From IMG/VR virus record IMGVR_UViG_3300041411_000234, positions 1 to 25,084 of that record: DNA of 25,084 nt. One strand, 5' to 3'. Below the pieces are notes generated by a model. It saw nothing but the letters and a program-made list of their open reading frames with translations. It was not told the DNA's origin and ran no database searches. This DNA is from a virus. Within the stretch, counting starts at the first letter, position 1. Each line of letters starts with the position of its first letter. Position numbers and translations under genes: made by a program. Shown here piece after piece: positions 5,729 through 13,569 of the stretch.

Positions 5729-7987
5729 ATGAGTAATGAATCTATCGGCAAGTTCTTTGGTGAGCTAGGTTTCAAAGTTGACTTCACTGGCATCAATGCT
5801 TTTGAACGTCGCATGAAAGCCCTCACCGGCAAGATCAATGCAATGGGCAATCAGTTGCAAAAGGCTTTGAATGTTAAGCCAGCAATGGCTTCCCAAACTG
5901 CACAACTGAAATCTATGCAAGGTATTGCTGCCAAGATGCAGAAGGCACAGCAAGCCGCTGCAAAGTTCAATCTGGCAGCCAACCAACAAGCCGCTAAACT
6001 CGGCCTGACACAATCCAAGGTAGCCGCACAGAACGCAAAGACTCAACAGGCGTCTTCAATGCACGCTCTGAAAATGAGTCACCAGCAACTACGCAATCAG
6101 AGCGCTAACACGCAACATCTGACACAACAGCAACGGCTACAGAAGGCTACGCATCAAACACAGCTCAGCTCCATGCGTGTAAATCAGGCAATGAACGCGG
6201 CTCAAACGAAGCGTGCAATGTCTGGTGGTCTTGGTGGCCTGGCTGGCGCCAAGGCTCACGGTTTCCAGATGCCAGCTCTTGGTGGGTTTGCTGGTGCCGT
6301 GAGTGCTGCTGCTGGTGGTGCGATGGCTCTCACGGCGGCTATGGCTGCTGCTGCATTCGCAATGAAGACATTCGTTGATGCTGCTGTAACCGCTGGTCAG
6401 ACACAGCAAGCCCGGATCGGTAACTTCGCTGCTATCTACGACGATGGCAAGAACAGCAAAGAACAGGTTCAAGCAAAGGGCAAACAGGCCAACTTCAGAT
6501 TCCTAGGCGTTGCCGATGAACTCGGTTTGAACGCTTCTGATCTAGGTTTGGACTATGCGAAGAACGTAACCACTATGCGTGGTGTTGGTCTGGATGAAAA
6601 GCGCTCTGAAACCATGATGCACGGCTTGCTATCTTATGCCAAAGGTACAGGCATTTCTAACGACGCTCTCAAAGGCGTTACGAAGGCAATGTCTCAATCC
6701 TTGAGTAAAGGCAAACTGTCTCAAGAAGAACTTAGACAACAACTCGCAGAACACTTGCCGGGTTCTGGTGCAATCGCTGCTGAAGCCTATCAGAAGTCCA
6801 CAGGCGGTAAACTCACTGGAACGGCTGCAATGGCAGCTCTTGAAGCGGCTATCACTAAAGGCGTCAAAGGTGAAGCGAACGTCAAGTTCTGGGAAGCAAT
6901 GACCCAAATCATGGAACGAGACGCTAACAAAGGTGGTCGTCTTGATGTTGCTAAGAGCAATGCTGAATCCCAAACTAACCGTCGTGCAAACGTAAGTAGC
7001 CAAGTGCTGGCTAATGCCTATACATCCGATAACGGTGCAATGGGTAAAGCTCTTGCTGAAAACAGCAAAGCTCAGATTGATCTTATCTCTAAGTTGGGTC
7101 CACTCGCTGACAAACTCGCTGGCTTTGGTACGAAGGGCATTGAAGCTTCTACTGATTTGCTCCGTGGTATTGAAAGGCTCATTCCAGCTATTGAAGGCTG
7201 GTTGAATGGTGTAGACGGTGCTGGCGTTAAGCTAGAAGCTGCTATGAAGTCTGTGACCGATGGAATCAAGGTATTCACTGATGGCTTCCAAGAAACTTTC
7301 CGCTCCATTGGTATTGATAAATGGATTGAGAAAGTTGGTGGTTTGTGGGATGCAATGGTTAGACTCAATACAGCCCTAGAACCTATCAAAGCGTTGATTG
7401 GGCTCATTGCTGGTGTAGCTGCTACGTTGGCATCTATGGGGCTTCAAATCGCTCTAACGACGCTCACAGGAGCTATTAACCTCCTTGCCGATGGCATCAA
7501 CTACATCGCTGGCAAAATGGGATATGTAACGCAAGCTGAGAAGGCTAATAACGCATATAACGAAGCACACCCTAACCGTCTAGTGGATGGTAGTGGACTC
7601 AAGCCTTCTGTTATGGCTCCAGTTGCTAATGATAACGTGGTGCTTTCTCAAATGGCTAACAGCCCAATCATGGGCGGACTATTGAAGCTCCATGAAAGTA
7701 AAACCTTTGAGCGTATGCAGAATGCGACCATGCCGCCTGTAGGTGTTATGCCAGCTAGCCCAGCTACTACTGCTCCTGCTGTCCCTTCTGTCACAACAGT
7801 TAACAACGACATTAAGCTTGGAGATATGAGCTTCAATATCACATCTACAGCAACTAATGCCGCTGACTTGATGAAAGAAGTAGGGCCATTGATTCAACAA
7901 CAAGTCAAAGAGGCTGCCAAGGCTGGCGTTAATAATGCTCAGTCTCGCTCTGGCACTGCTGGCATCATGGTAATCGACGCCCGCTAA
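5729..7987 (+). CDS. Tail tape measure protein
   Basis: 752 residues, the longest gene here. Residues 1-170 are Gln/Ala/Lys-rich coiled coil. Residues 185-220 and 553-590 are hydrophobic, Ala/Gly-rich segments of the kind that insert into the host membrane. The middle (LGLNASDLGLDYAKNV, KGKLSQEELRQQLAEHLPGS) matches a common tape-measure domain (TMP_3 type). The C-terminus carries LMKEVGPLIQQQVKEAA, which recurs in the 70-residue protein at 20599. At about 1.5 A per residue it would set a tail of roughly 110 nm. It follows the spike operon rather than preceding it as in most contractile phages. Confidence 0.85.
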   Translation: MSNESIGKFFGELGFKVDFTGINAFERRMKALTGKINAMGNQLQKALNVKPAMASQTAQLKSMQGIAAKMQKAQQAAAKFNLAANQQAAKLGLTQSKVAAQNAKTQQASSMHALKMSHQQLRNQSANTQHLTQQQRLQKATHQTQLSSMRVNQAMNAAQTKRAMSGGLGGLAGAKAHGFQMPALGGFAGAVSAAAGGAMALTAAMAAAAFAMKTFVDAAVTAGQTQQARIGNFAAIYDDGKNSKEQVQAKGKQANFRFLGVADELGLNASDLGLDYAKNVTTMRGVGLDEKRSETMMHGLLSYAKGTGISNDALKGVTKAMSQSLSKGKLSQEELRQQLAEHLPGSGAIAAEAYQKSTGGKLTGTAAMAALEAAITKGVKGEANVKFWEAMTQIMERDANKGGRLDVAKSNAESQTNRRANVSSQVLANAYTSDNGAMGKALAENSKAQIDLISKLGPLADKLAGFGTKGIEASTDLLRGIERLIPAIEGWLNGVDGAGVKLEAAMKSVTDGIKVFTDGFQETFRSIGIDKWIEKVGGLWDAMVRLNTALEPIKALIGLIAGVAATLASMGLQIALTTLTGAINLLADGINYIAGKMGYVTQAEKANNAYNEAHPNRLVDGSGLKPSVMAPVANDNVVLSQMANSPIMGGLLKLHESKTFERMQNATMPPVGVMPASPATTAPAVPSVTTVNNDIKLGDMSFNITSTATNAADLMKEVGPLIQQQVKEAAKAGVNNAQSRSGTAGIMVIDAR

Positions 7988-7995
7988 CAATCCAT

Positions 7996-8028
7996 AGCCC
8001 TTGCCCTACTCACGCAGTAGGCAGGGCT
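7996..8028 (+). other. Hairpin after the tape measure gene, possible weak terminator
   Basis: AGCCCTTGCCCTACT pairs with AGTAGGCAGGGCT around a CACGC loop, giving 13 base pairs with two single-base bulges. Only a weak pyrimidine stretch follows (TCTATT), so it may attenuate or protect the mRNA. Confidence 0.55.
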
Positions 8029-8047
8029 TCTATTGGAGACAATTCAA

Positions 8048-8299
8048 ATGCTATCCAAACATAAAGGAATGGTGCTGACGTTTCTATTAACTGTGCTGGT
8101 AGGTTATACACCACTGGCACAGAACGCAGCTCAATACACACCCATTCAACAACAAACAGAATTCAGACTTGATCTGGTTCATCAATCCCAAGCTATCGAC
8201 ACGAGTATTAGTGATGCTTTGGCTCTTGCAAGAGAAGCCAGAGTGTTAGCAGAGCAACTATGCATTAGTTCTGTCGGTGCTGCCAACTGCCAAAGGTGA
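8048..8299 (+). CDS. Small membrane protein, 83 aa
   Basis: ATG at 8048 lies nine bases after GGAG; an upstream TTG at 8033 sits on that site and is rejected. Residues 1-25 (MLSKHKGMVLTFLLTVLVGY) form one hydrophobic segment with a positive N-terminus, followed by Gln-rich sequence and a helix (ALALAREARVLAEQL). The N-terminus resembles the product at 22251 (KHFGMLVLTFLMLV). Two small membrane proteins after a tape measure could be lysis (holin/spanin-like) proteins, but no diagnostic feature confirms it. Confidence 0.6.
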   Translation: MLSKHKGMVLTFLLTVLVGYTPLAQNAAQYTPIQQQTEFRLDLVHQSQAIDTSISDALALAREARVLAEQLCISSVGAANCQR

Positions 8300-8303
8300 G
8301 CCC

Positions 8304-8609
8304 ATGCAACTAACACTCAAACAACTCAAGCAAGTTTTTATCGGCCTAGGTGCCGGCCTAGCTCTACTGTTCGTAGTTCATACCGTCACAGGGCTTCAAG
8401 ACGCACACAATCAAGTGCGTGAGATTCCTGTCCTCATTGCTCGTGTTGAAAAACTAGAGAGCGTTGTCACCACACTAGCAGAATCTCAAATTACCACAAA
8501 GAAGTCCCAACAAGAAGTTGTAGAGATTACAGGACAACTTCAGGAAGCTGTCTTTTTGCTAACCCGCATTGCTGGCAAGACAGTAGGAGTAGAACCGGAT
8601 GGCGATTAA
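8304..8609 (+). CDS. Small membrane-anchored coiled-coil protein, 101 aa
   Basis: ATG at 8304 after AAGGTGAG. One transmembrane segment (VFIGLGAGLALLFVVHTVTG, about residues 11-30) is followed by a heptad-patterned helix (IPVLIARVEKLESVV, LAESQITTKKSQQEVVEITG). The topology, with N-terminal anchor and long coil outside, resembles inner-membrane spanins or phage anchor proteins, but this is shape only. It starts five bases after the preceding gene and overlaps the next by eleven bases. Confidence 0.6.
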   Translation: MQLTLKQLKQVFIGLGAGLALLFVVHTVTGLQDAHNQVREIPVLIARVEKLESVVTTLAESQITTKKSQQEVVEITGQLQEAVFLLTRIAGKTVGVEPDGD

Positions 8610-9060
8610 ACTAGACCTTAAAGGGCTCCACTCTTTGAAGAAGAGGTTGATAGCTCTTGAGAAACGAGACGTGAAAGTTGGGTTCTTTGATGATGTCTAC
8701 GACGATGGTATGTCAGTTGCTCATGTGGCAATGCTGAACAACTACGGTACACACGACATCCCGGAACGCCCATTCATGGAAGACACATTCTTGAACAAGC
8801 TCAACAAGGCACGCATCAAAGCAGCATTGAAAGATGTATTCAAATCTGTAGCCAAGGCTAACGGCGCTTCTCTGAATGCTCTCAACAAGCTAGGTGACAC
8901 ACTCACTGAAATCATGAAAACAACTATTGATGATTATCCGGGACACAACAGCAAATCCACTATCGCACGCAAAGGCTTTGATGATCCTCTTTACGACACA
9001 GGCAAAATGCTTGCTTCTGTCAAGTTTGTCATTGATTCATCCAAACAACTAACGTCATAA
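8599..9060 (+). CDS. Tail completion/head-tail connector protein, HK97 gp10 or Mu gpG-like
   Basis: 153 residues, GGAG upstream. The sequence has the typical run: N-terminal LKGLHSLKKRLIALEKRDV, then VKVGFFDD, SVAHVAMLNNYGT, IPERPFMEDTF, a middle helix, and C-terminal PLYDTGKMLASVKFVI. The G(T)-x-IP-x-RPFM motif is the hallmark of small neck/tail-completion proteins. In most phages it lies between head and tail genes, before the tube. Here it comes after the tape measure and no head gene follows, another sign of rearranged order. Confidence 0.75.
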   Translation: MAIKLDLKGLHSLKKRLIALEKRDVKVGFFDDVYDDGMSVAHVAMLNNYGTHDIPERPFMEDTFLNKLNKARIKAALKDVFKSVAKANGASLNALNKLGDTLTEIMKTTIDDYPGHNSKSTIARKGFDDPLYDTGKMLASVKFVIDSSKQLTS

Positions 9061-9076
9061 CACAAGGAACTAAACA

Positions 9077-9373
9077 GTGAACCGAAATTTCTACCGTGGA
9101 TACACAGTAAATCCTGACGCAACCCCATTCGGATATATCCCGCCCTTCAGCAACCTGAGCATTGCAATCAACTTCACAGCTTGTCGTTCTCTGCAATCCC
9201 GTCAAGGCGACATCATCACACAGCTTGAGAATCATCTAGTCACCACACATCTAAGTGTGCTTGGTGGTGCTGGCTGGTTTGGCCCTCTGGCTATTGAAGC
9301 TCAAGCATTCCTAGACACGATTGCCCCCAATGCAATACTCACTTCTATCTTTAACGATGGCTACGTTAAATAA
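9077..9373 (+). CDS. Hypothetical protein, 98 aa, GTG start
   Basis: Not recognised. GTG at 9077 follows AAGGA by seven bases, a good ribosome binding site; no ATG is suitably placed. N-terminus is aromatic and Pro-rich (NFYRGYTVNPDATPFGYIPP), the middle holds SLQSRQGDIITQLENHL, and the end is hydrophobic. No signal peptide or zinc pattern. It is spaced 16 bases from its neighbours on both sides, in the same operon. Confidence 0.5.
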   Translation: MNRNFYRGYTVNPDATPFGYIPPFSNLSIAINFTACRSLQSRQGDIITQLENHLVTTHLSVLGGAGWFGPLAIEAQAFLDTIAPNAILTSIFNDGYVK

Positions 9374-9389
9374 CACAGGAGAACTAATA

Positions 9390-9671
9390 ATGCATTACAT
9401 CCCAACTCCGGAGAAGGCTGTAGCTTATGAAGCTCTGAGTCTTCAGGAAGATCATATTGAAGCTTGCGGACATTACATCGCCAAGACATACGGCATTGAC
9501 TACGTGCTAGCGTTTCCTAACACCACACGTAAGTTGTTCGATCTTGTGTTGAGCGGCTTCAATGAAGAGCAATCTCAGATGCAGCTCTATGCCTGCTTTG
9601 GTTTCCCACTCCCTGTAAAGGTGGCTGAAGGTGCTCCAGCTCCAAAGCCTAGAGCCAAACGCAAAGCCTAA
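9390..9671 (+). CDS. Hypothetical protein, 93 aa
   Basis: Not recognised. ATG at 9390 after CAGGAG. Predicted helical (EKAVAYEALSLQEDHIEACG), with an Ala/Pro/Lys tail (GAPAPKPRAKRKA) that is probably disordered and nucleic-acid-binding. An earlier frame start (9321) overlaps the previous gene and lacks a binding site. Confidence 0.5.
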   Translation: MHYIPTPEKAVAYEALSLQEDHIEACGHYIAKTYGIDYVLAFPNTTRKLFDLVLSGFNEEQSQMQLYACFGFPLPVKVAEGAPAPKPRAKRKA

Positions 9672-9716
9672 CCAACATCGAACACATCAACGAACATTTT
9701 CAAGAGGATTCACATA

Positions 9717-9884
9717 ATGAGAATCAACACATGTGAGCACTGTCTGAAAGTGTTCGCTGCTAACAGATTCAAACGTCTATGCAAGCCTTCATGCATTCCC
9801 CTAGAAGCTCTTACAAGCCCGCAGGAGACGCTAGAAGCCTTCCATATAGGCAATGGCAACACTCGCACTTTGAAGCCCGTGTAA
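9717..9884 (+). CDS. Small zinc-finger protein (55 aa), FCS-like
   Basis: ATG at 9717 after AGAGGA. CEHC at residues 6-9 and CKPSC at residues 22-26, separated by twelve residues with two basic patches, then a short disordered tail. This is the same C-x2-C ... C-x3-C plan as the genes at 1438, 22718, 23399 and 23580. It is the last gene of operon 1, so the operon begins and ends with a zinc finger. Function unknown, probably nucleic-acid or protein binding. Confidence 0.6.
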   Translation: MRINTCEHCLKVFAANRFKRLCKPSCIPLEALTSPQETLEAFHIGNGNTRTLKPV

Positions 9885-9952
9885 TCACCTTACAGCAGCT
9901 TCTGTGCATATGGAATTCAGACACTTTCATCCTGTCCCTGTCTGAATACGAG

Positions 9953-9992
9953 AAAGCCCCGACATCTATAACGATGGCCGGGGCTTTGTTGT
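9953..9992. terminator. Strong bidirectional terminator between operon 1 and membrane/wHTH protein A
   Basis: Stem AAAGCCCCG/CGGGGCTTT with an inner ACAT/ATGG pairing, then GTTGT on the plus strand and TTTCTC on the minus strand. It sits between two convergent genes, so it can end both. Confidence 0.85.
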
Positions 9993-10003
9993 CTCCGCTG
10001 CAA

Positions 10004-10630
10004 TCACTTCACTTCCAAGAAGCCCCACGAACCGCTACTCTGTAGAACGCCGTTCTCTACAACATATTTCTTCCCCTTTGGCGAAAGCTCAACACTATTA
10101 CCTAAGTAATAATTTCTATGAATTTGCAGAAAACCATCATCTAAGAGTTGGTTAACGGCATTATCAACAATCAAGCTATCTAGGCCAAGCGAGGTGTAAA
10201 TATCTTTAAGATTTACAGATTTCTCAAACTCCATCACATTTGCAAGAAAGGCTAATACCTGTTTCTGCTCACTAGTTACATTGGACGCCAGCACAGGCAT
10301 AAGTTGAGCCATTGAGACAGGAACAGGCTCCGTAGGCTTCTGCCTTTCAAACTTCTGATTTGTTGCAATCACGGCAGCTCTAATCACCACACCAGCGATG
10401 AACAACGCAGCAATAATCACTAGCCAAAGCTGAACTCCCACAGGCGCTACTAACATCGTTGGTATATTCAGAACGAACTGGATGATTCCCTGTACAAACT
10501 CTGACTTCCAATACTCTGTTAAAGCTACACCAAAGACGACTAAGAACAGTGCCCCGGCACCACTTAAGAACTTACCGCCCATCTTGAATATCCCCGCCCC
10601 TGTCGTATCCCCAGAGTATAGCGATGCCAA
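10004..10630 (-). CDS. Membrane protein with C-terminal winged helix, copy A
   Basis: 208 residues from a TTG; an internal ATG (residue 17, MGGKFLSG) preceded by a G-rich stretch is a possible alternative start. Two transmembrane segments: LSGAGALFLVVFGVAL (about 22-37) and LWLVIIAALFIAGVVIRAAV (about 68-88). Residues 115-200 form a MarR-like winged helix (SEQKQVLAFLANVMEF, LIVDNAVNQLLDDGFLQIH, LSPKGKKYV). The protein at 15157 has the same plan and a recognisable N-terminal match. A membrane-tethered DNA-binding sensor or exclusion factor fits the architecture, but no family name is known to me. Confidence 0.6.
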   Translation of the reverse strand: MASLYSGDTTGAGIFKMGGKFLSGAGALFLVVFGVALTEYWKSEFVQGIIQFVLNIPTMLVAPVGVQLWLVIIAALFIAGVVIRAAVIATNQKFERQKPTEPVPVSMAQLMPVLASNVTSEQKQVLAFLANVMEFEKSVNLKDIYTSLGLDSLIVDNAVNQLLDDGFLQIHRNYYLGNSVELSPKGKKYVVENGVLQSSGSWGFLEVK

Positions 10631-10689
10631 GGCAAAGAATCACCCTCCCCTCGAGGATACAAAGTAATCCGCTCTAAATCGCTGAGAGC

Positions 10690-11130
10690 CACAGCCCGCA
10701 AGGGCTAGAGGGTGTTTTCGACTGACATATTTCACATGGTAAGCGACAGCTTACAGCCTGACCCCCTCTGAACTACGTTCAAGGTTTAGCACGGGTAAGG
10801 CGTGAGCCTTGAGAGTATCTCTTTTGAGAGTATCCCTCTTTAAGTGTTTCCTCTTGAGTAGGTTGCTGATGGATTCACTAATCCATCCATCAGCTCTAGA
10901 AGGATTGTCCCTAGCTGACTGCAAGTCAGGAGGTATTCACTCTGTGTCGGTAACGACACAATATAGCCCTTCTCAATGACTCAAACAGACGCTAACAACC
11001 TGATAAAAACTATCGGTTATCTAGCTCGAAACCGTAGGTTTCATAGAACAACCTTGTGACTGAGTGAATCCCACTATATGGGACATATAGAAGTGTGAAC
11101 ATCATACTCTATAAGGGTTTGAGTATGACA
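10690..11130 (+). ncRNA. Candidate large structured RNA, ten consecutive hairpins
   Basis: The first half of a 1,030-base gene-free stretch contains ten perfect or near-perfect hairpins: AGCCC-GCAA-GGGCT (10693-10706), GTAAGC-GACA-GCTTAC (10739-10754), TGAAC-TAC-GTTCA (10769-10781), AAGGC-GTGA-GCCTT (10797-10810), CTGATGGAT with ATCC/ATCAG (10866-10893), CTGACT-GCA-AGTCAG (10915-10929), TGTGTCG-GTAA-CGACACA (10943-10960), GAAACC-GTA-GGTTTC (11028-11042), CTATAT-GGGAC-ATATAG (11074-11090) and CATACTC/GAGTATG (11103-11127). Three loops are GNRA tetraloops when read on the plus strand, which argues for a plus-strand RNA. Bounds are approximate and no known RNA family was matched. Confidence 0.5.
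10693..10732. repeat. Hairpin plus CTGACATATTT element, copy A
   Basis: Hairpin AGCCC-GCAA-GGGCT, then GTTTT and ACTGACATATTT (10721-10732). It belongs to a three-copy family with 15788-15833 and 24898-24930: hairpin, T-run, then (A/C)CTGACAYATTT. Confidence 0.5.
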
Positions 11131-11591
11131 AATGCGGGACAACTACTAACACCACTGACTAACTGAAAATGCATGTAATACCCCTCACACCCCTTTTCAC
11201 TCGCTCTTTACCCTCTTCTACCCCTCTTCTGTTAAGCAAGTGCTTTTCTCACAGTCAACACATATTTTCACTTTTTCATAAAATGTGCATGTGAGGTCAA
11301 GGCGAGTCGCATAGGTCAAGGTGAGTTTCACATTCTCGACAAACGGTTAATGAAGCACGCCAGTAGCCCTTTCAGGTCTTTAGACCAATCCCTTCAATTT
11401 GCTGTCTCGCACTCACTCTAGGGGAGATTCTAATCCCCGCAATATCGCTCAAGCCCTTGTGTAACGTGGCCTGTAGCTTGGTTTAGCTGACGCATTCCGC
11501 ACGATTGAGTGCGTACAGGGTGAAAGGTTCTAGAAAGTAAAGGTATTGACGATGCGTGCAATGTCTGAATGTTAATACTCAACACACAACC
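11131..11591. other. Non-coding stretch with pyrimidine tract and tandem repeats
   Basis: No gene is supported. It holds a pyrimidine-rich tract (about 11180-11232), a weak AAGC/GCTT hairpin with pyrimidines (11235-11250), two tandem 17-base repeats spaced 19 bases apart beginning GGTCAAGG (11295-11311, 11314-11330), a GGTC-TTTA-GACC dyad near 11373-11384, and GGGGAGATTCTAATCCCC (11421-11438), whose core recurs at 24853. The minus-strand frame at 11430-11654 has no binding site and is not called. Confidence 0.5.
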
Positions 11592-11663
11592 CATAACATT
11601 GTGTAGACGGACGTCGCAGTGTGTTATGACTTCATGTAGAATACTTTTACACACAACGTTATG
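11592..11663. promoter_or_regulatory. Inverted repeats upstream of the resolvase, candidate recombination site or operator
   Basis: CATAACATTGTGT (11592-11604) and ACACAACGTTATG (11651-11663) are inverted copies with one mismatch, with a related GTGTGTTATGA between them. A TAGAAT (about 11636) may be a -10. Serine resolvases usually have their res site next to the gene with several inverted subsites, which this resembles. Confidence 0.4.
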
Positions 11664-11675
11664 AAGGACTCACTC

Positions 11676-12392
11676 ATGAAGCTTGTAGCCTACTACCGTG
11701 TTTCTACTCGTGCTCAAGGTGAGAGTGGTCTAGGTCTTGAAGCACAGAAGGCTTACGTAGAGACAGCCTGCAAGACTCATGGTTGGGAAGTGGTGGCTGA
11801 GTACATTGAGACTGTAAGCGGCTCCATCGCTCCCCTAGAGCGTCCTGAGTGTGCTAAGGCACTGGCTCATCGGAATGCTCAAGGTGAGCCCCTGCCTGTC
11901 GTAGTGGCTAAGCTGGATCGCCTATCTCGTGACGTTGAACACATCGCATCCTTGATGAAACGTGTGTCTCTCAAGGTGGCGACCATGCCCCAAGCTGATA
12001 ACTTCCAACTTCACTTGTTTGCAGCTCTGGCTGAGCAGGAACGAGCTTTCATTTCCCAGCGTACCAAGGAGGCTCTGCAAGCCCTCAAGGAACGTGCTAA
12101 CGCTGGATGTGTGGAGAGTATTCAGAAGATTGCTAACCGTTCTGCTGTGAAGCCTGAAGGCTCTAAGAACCTGGCCCTAGCTACAGCTCGTGCAGCACGT
12201 AGTGACAAGGCCAATGCCTTTGCCGTGACAGTAGAAGCAACCATTGCCCTTGCTCAGTCCAAGGGACATAGCACACTTAATGCTATTGCTGAGTTCATGA
12301 ATGATCGTAAGGTCTTCACAGCCCAAGGTGGAGAGTGGTCTTCTATGCAGGTGAGCCGCGTTCTGAAGCGTTTAAACATTGATGCTGCATGA
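11676..12392 (+). CDS. Small serine recombinase (resolvase/invertase family)
   Basis: 238 residues from the ATG at 11676, seven bases after AAGGA; the ATG at 11661 lacks a binding site. Catalytic pattern YYRVSTRAQ with nucleophile Ser10, then AKLDRLSRDVEH (the conserved D-R-x-S-R) and EQERAFISQRTKEAL before the long helix. The C-terminal domain (STLNAIAEFMNDR, WSSMQVSRVLKRL) is the usual recombinase helix-turn-helix with T-x-x-G-G-x-W-S. It probably resolves dimers or inverts or integrates a segment; inverted repeats lie just upstream. Function as an active recombinase is likely, target unknown. Confidence 0.85.
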   Translation: MKLVAYYRVSTRAQGESGLGLEAQKAYVETACKTHGWEVVAEYIETVSGSIAPLERPECAKALAHRNAQGEPLPVVVAKLDRLSRDVEHIASLMKRVSLKVATMPQADNFQLHLFAALAEQERAFISQRTKEALQALKERANAGCVESIQKIANRSAVKPEGSKNLALATARAARSDKANAFAVTVEATIALAQSKGHSTLNAIAEFMNDRKVFTAQGGEWSSMQVSRVLKRLNIDAA

Positions 12393-12671
12393 GACAGCAG
12401 TTCTAGTCTGTCGTCGCTCCTAGGGGCTTACAGGGCAGCCTAGGTTATTTGTATTTCCCGTGGGTTTCTATTTGGCCCCCGTCTGTCTTGCTAAGCAGCT
12501 AGTACACCGTGACCGTTTCTAGGATGGACCCCCACCCCTCTGTGTGAAAGTGCCCATAAAAAATTTGGACGGGGTTTGGTTTCGTTATAGAAAGCGTCTC
12601 TACTTATTTTCCCTAGCCACTACATAGAATACTGTCGAAGTGCTAAGTCCAATTTTCGGCGGGACTGGAAT
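12393..12671. other. Non-coding gap after the resolvase
   Basis: Begins with GACAG/CTGTC (12394-12413), a hairpin without a U-tract. The remainder is C/T-rich in places with an A-run at 12557-12562. No gene or clear site was seen. Confidence 0.4.
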
Positions 12672-13538
12672 TCAGCGACCGCCCTCTCTACTTTGAAGTG
12701 CGGCGCTCTCCATAATCAGACGTGCGTATTCTACTAGCGCCTTCAAAAACTCATTCATGGGGTCATGATATGTCCGTAATCCTGATGGCAAACTATCATC
12801 TTCAGTGGGGTCTTCTAGTAGATCAATAAGCTTATCGCCTCTATGCAAGATAAAGTAAGACTCTACATAGCCCCTTACTTTTTTCATGTCCACACCTTTC
12901 AACTCAGCTTGCATCTTATCTACAAGTAATTTTACATCCTTGCAGTAGCCTCCGTTATGTACAATTCGATGCCTAAGCTTTTCAATCAGAACAAAGACAA
13001 CTTTGTAGTTAGTGCCTGTAGGGCTTTCCATTTCATAGCGTGCAAAATGCTGAGAACATTCCCTGAACGCTTTCAACTGACCATATGGCTTTCGCACAGT
13101 GTCATAATCCTGAATGTCTTGGGAGCCTTCATGCTTCCAGTTATCAGGACGCTTCCAGATGCCATTTCCCTCAAGCCCACAATAGGCGTAGGCGGTCACT
13201 AAAAACTCTTCAAATACTTCATACGCTTCTGCCAGTAGCCATTGATACATTTTCAATTGATGGAGCGTGTTGCGTTCCATTAGCTCATCGACATTCGTTT
13301 TCTTCGCCCCAAGCATCGCCGGTTCACCGCTTGAAGGGGAGTAATAAAGGAAGTTGCTTATTGAGCTAATGCCTTCAAATGGCCCGCCCTCTGTTCTATT
13401 CTCAATCTCCACATGCAGCGCCTGTTGCCGGGATTCAAATATTTCTTGTGTGTCGCGCTTGCATGAGCTGATTTCTTTGATCTTACCTGAGAATAAGTCA
13501 AACCCGTTTCGCAGATGCTCTATGTGCTTATATTGCAA
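12672..13538 (-). CDS. HEPN-motif protein, putative RNase or abortive-infection factor
   Basis: 288 residues from a TTG eight bases after GGGAGG; no better start was seen. Residues 185-200 read IEKLRHRIVHNGGYCKD: Arg189-x4-His194 with following Asn-Gly-Gly is the HEPN Rx4-6H catalytic signature as found in helical nuclease toxins and some defence proteins. The flanking sequence is helical (LHQLKMYQWLLAEAYEVFEE before, LLVDKMQAELKG after), as in HEPN bundles. It stands alone on the minus strand with no obvious antitoxin partner. Function is inferred from one motif. Confidence 0.55.
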   Translation of the reverse strand: MQYKHIEHLRNGFDLFSGKIKEISSCKRDTQEIFESRQQALHVEIENRTEGGPFEGISSISNFLYYSPSSGEPAMLGAKKTNVDELMERNTLHQLKMYQWLLAEAYEVFEEFLVTAYAYCGLEGNGIWKRPDNWKHEGSQDIQDYDTVRKPYGQLKAFRECSQHFARYEMESPTGTNYKVVFVLIEKLRHRIVHNGGYCKDVKLLVDKMQAELKGVDMKKVRGYVESYFILHRGDKLIDLLEDPTEDDSLPSGLRTYHDPMNEFLKALVEYARLIMESAALQSREGGR

Positions 13539-13569
13539 TGCGCTACCCTCCCTAGCTGTGACTACACCC

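Noticed and set aside
9779-10045. 88-residue plus-strand frame after the zinc finger
   Set aside because: It overlaps the zinc-finger gene, crosses a strong terminator and has no ribosome binding site.
10739-11042. N4-type virion RNA polymerase promoter hairpins
   Set aside because: Some stems have three-base loops, but loop sequences are inconsistent and no such polymerase gene is present.
10690-11180. Group I intron for the hairpin-rich region
   Set aside because: Bits such as ATGCGGGA and GACTAAC recall the P and R elements, but no consistent P3-P7 core and no split gene on either side were found.
11421-11440. tRNA T-arm-like sequence GAGATTCTAATCC, also at 24853
   Set aside because: The T-stem does not pair in tRNA register and no D-arm, anticodon arm or CCA-bearing acceptor stem can be drawn around either copy.
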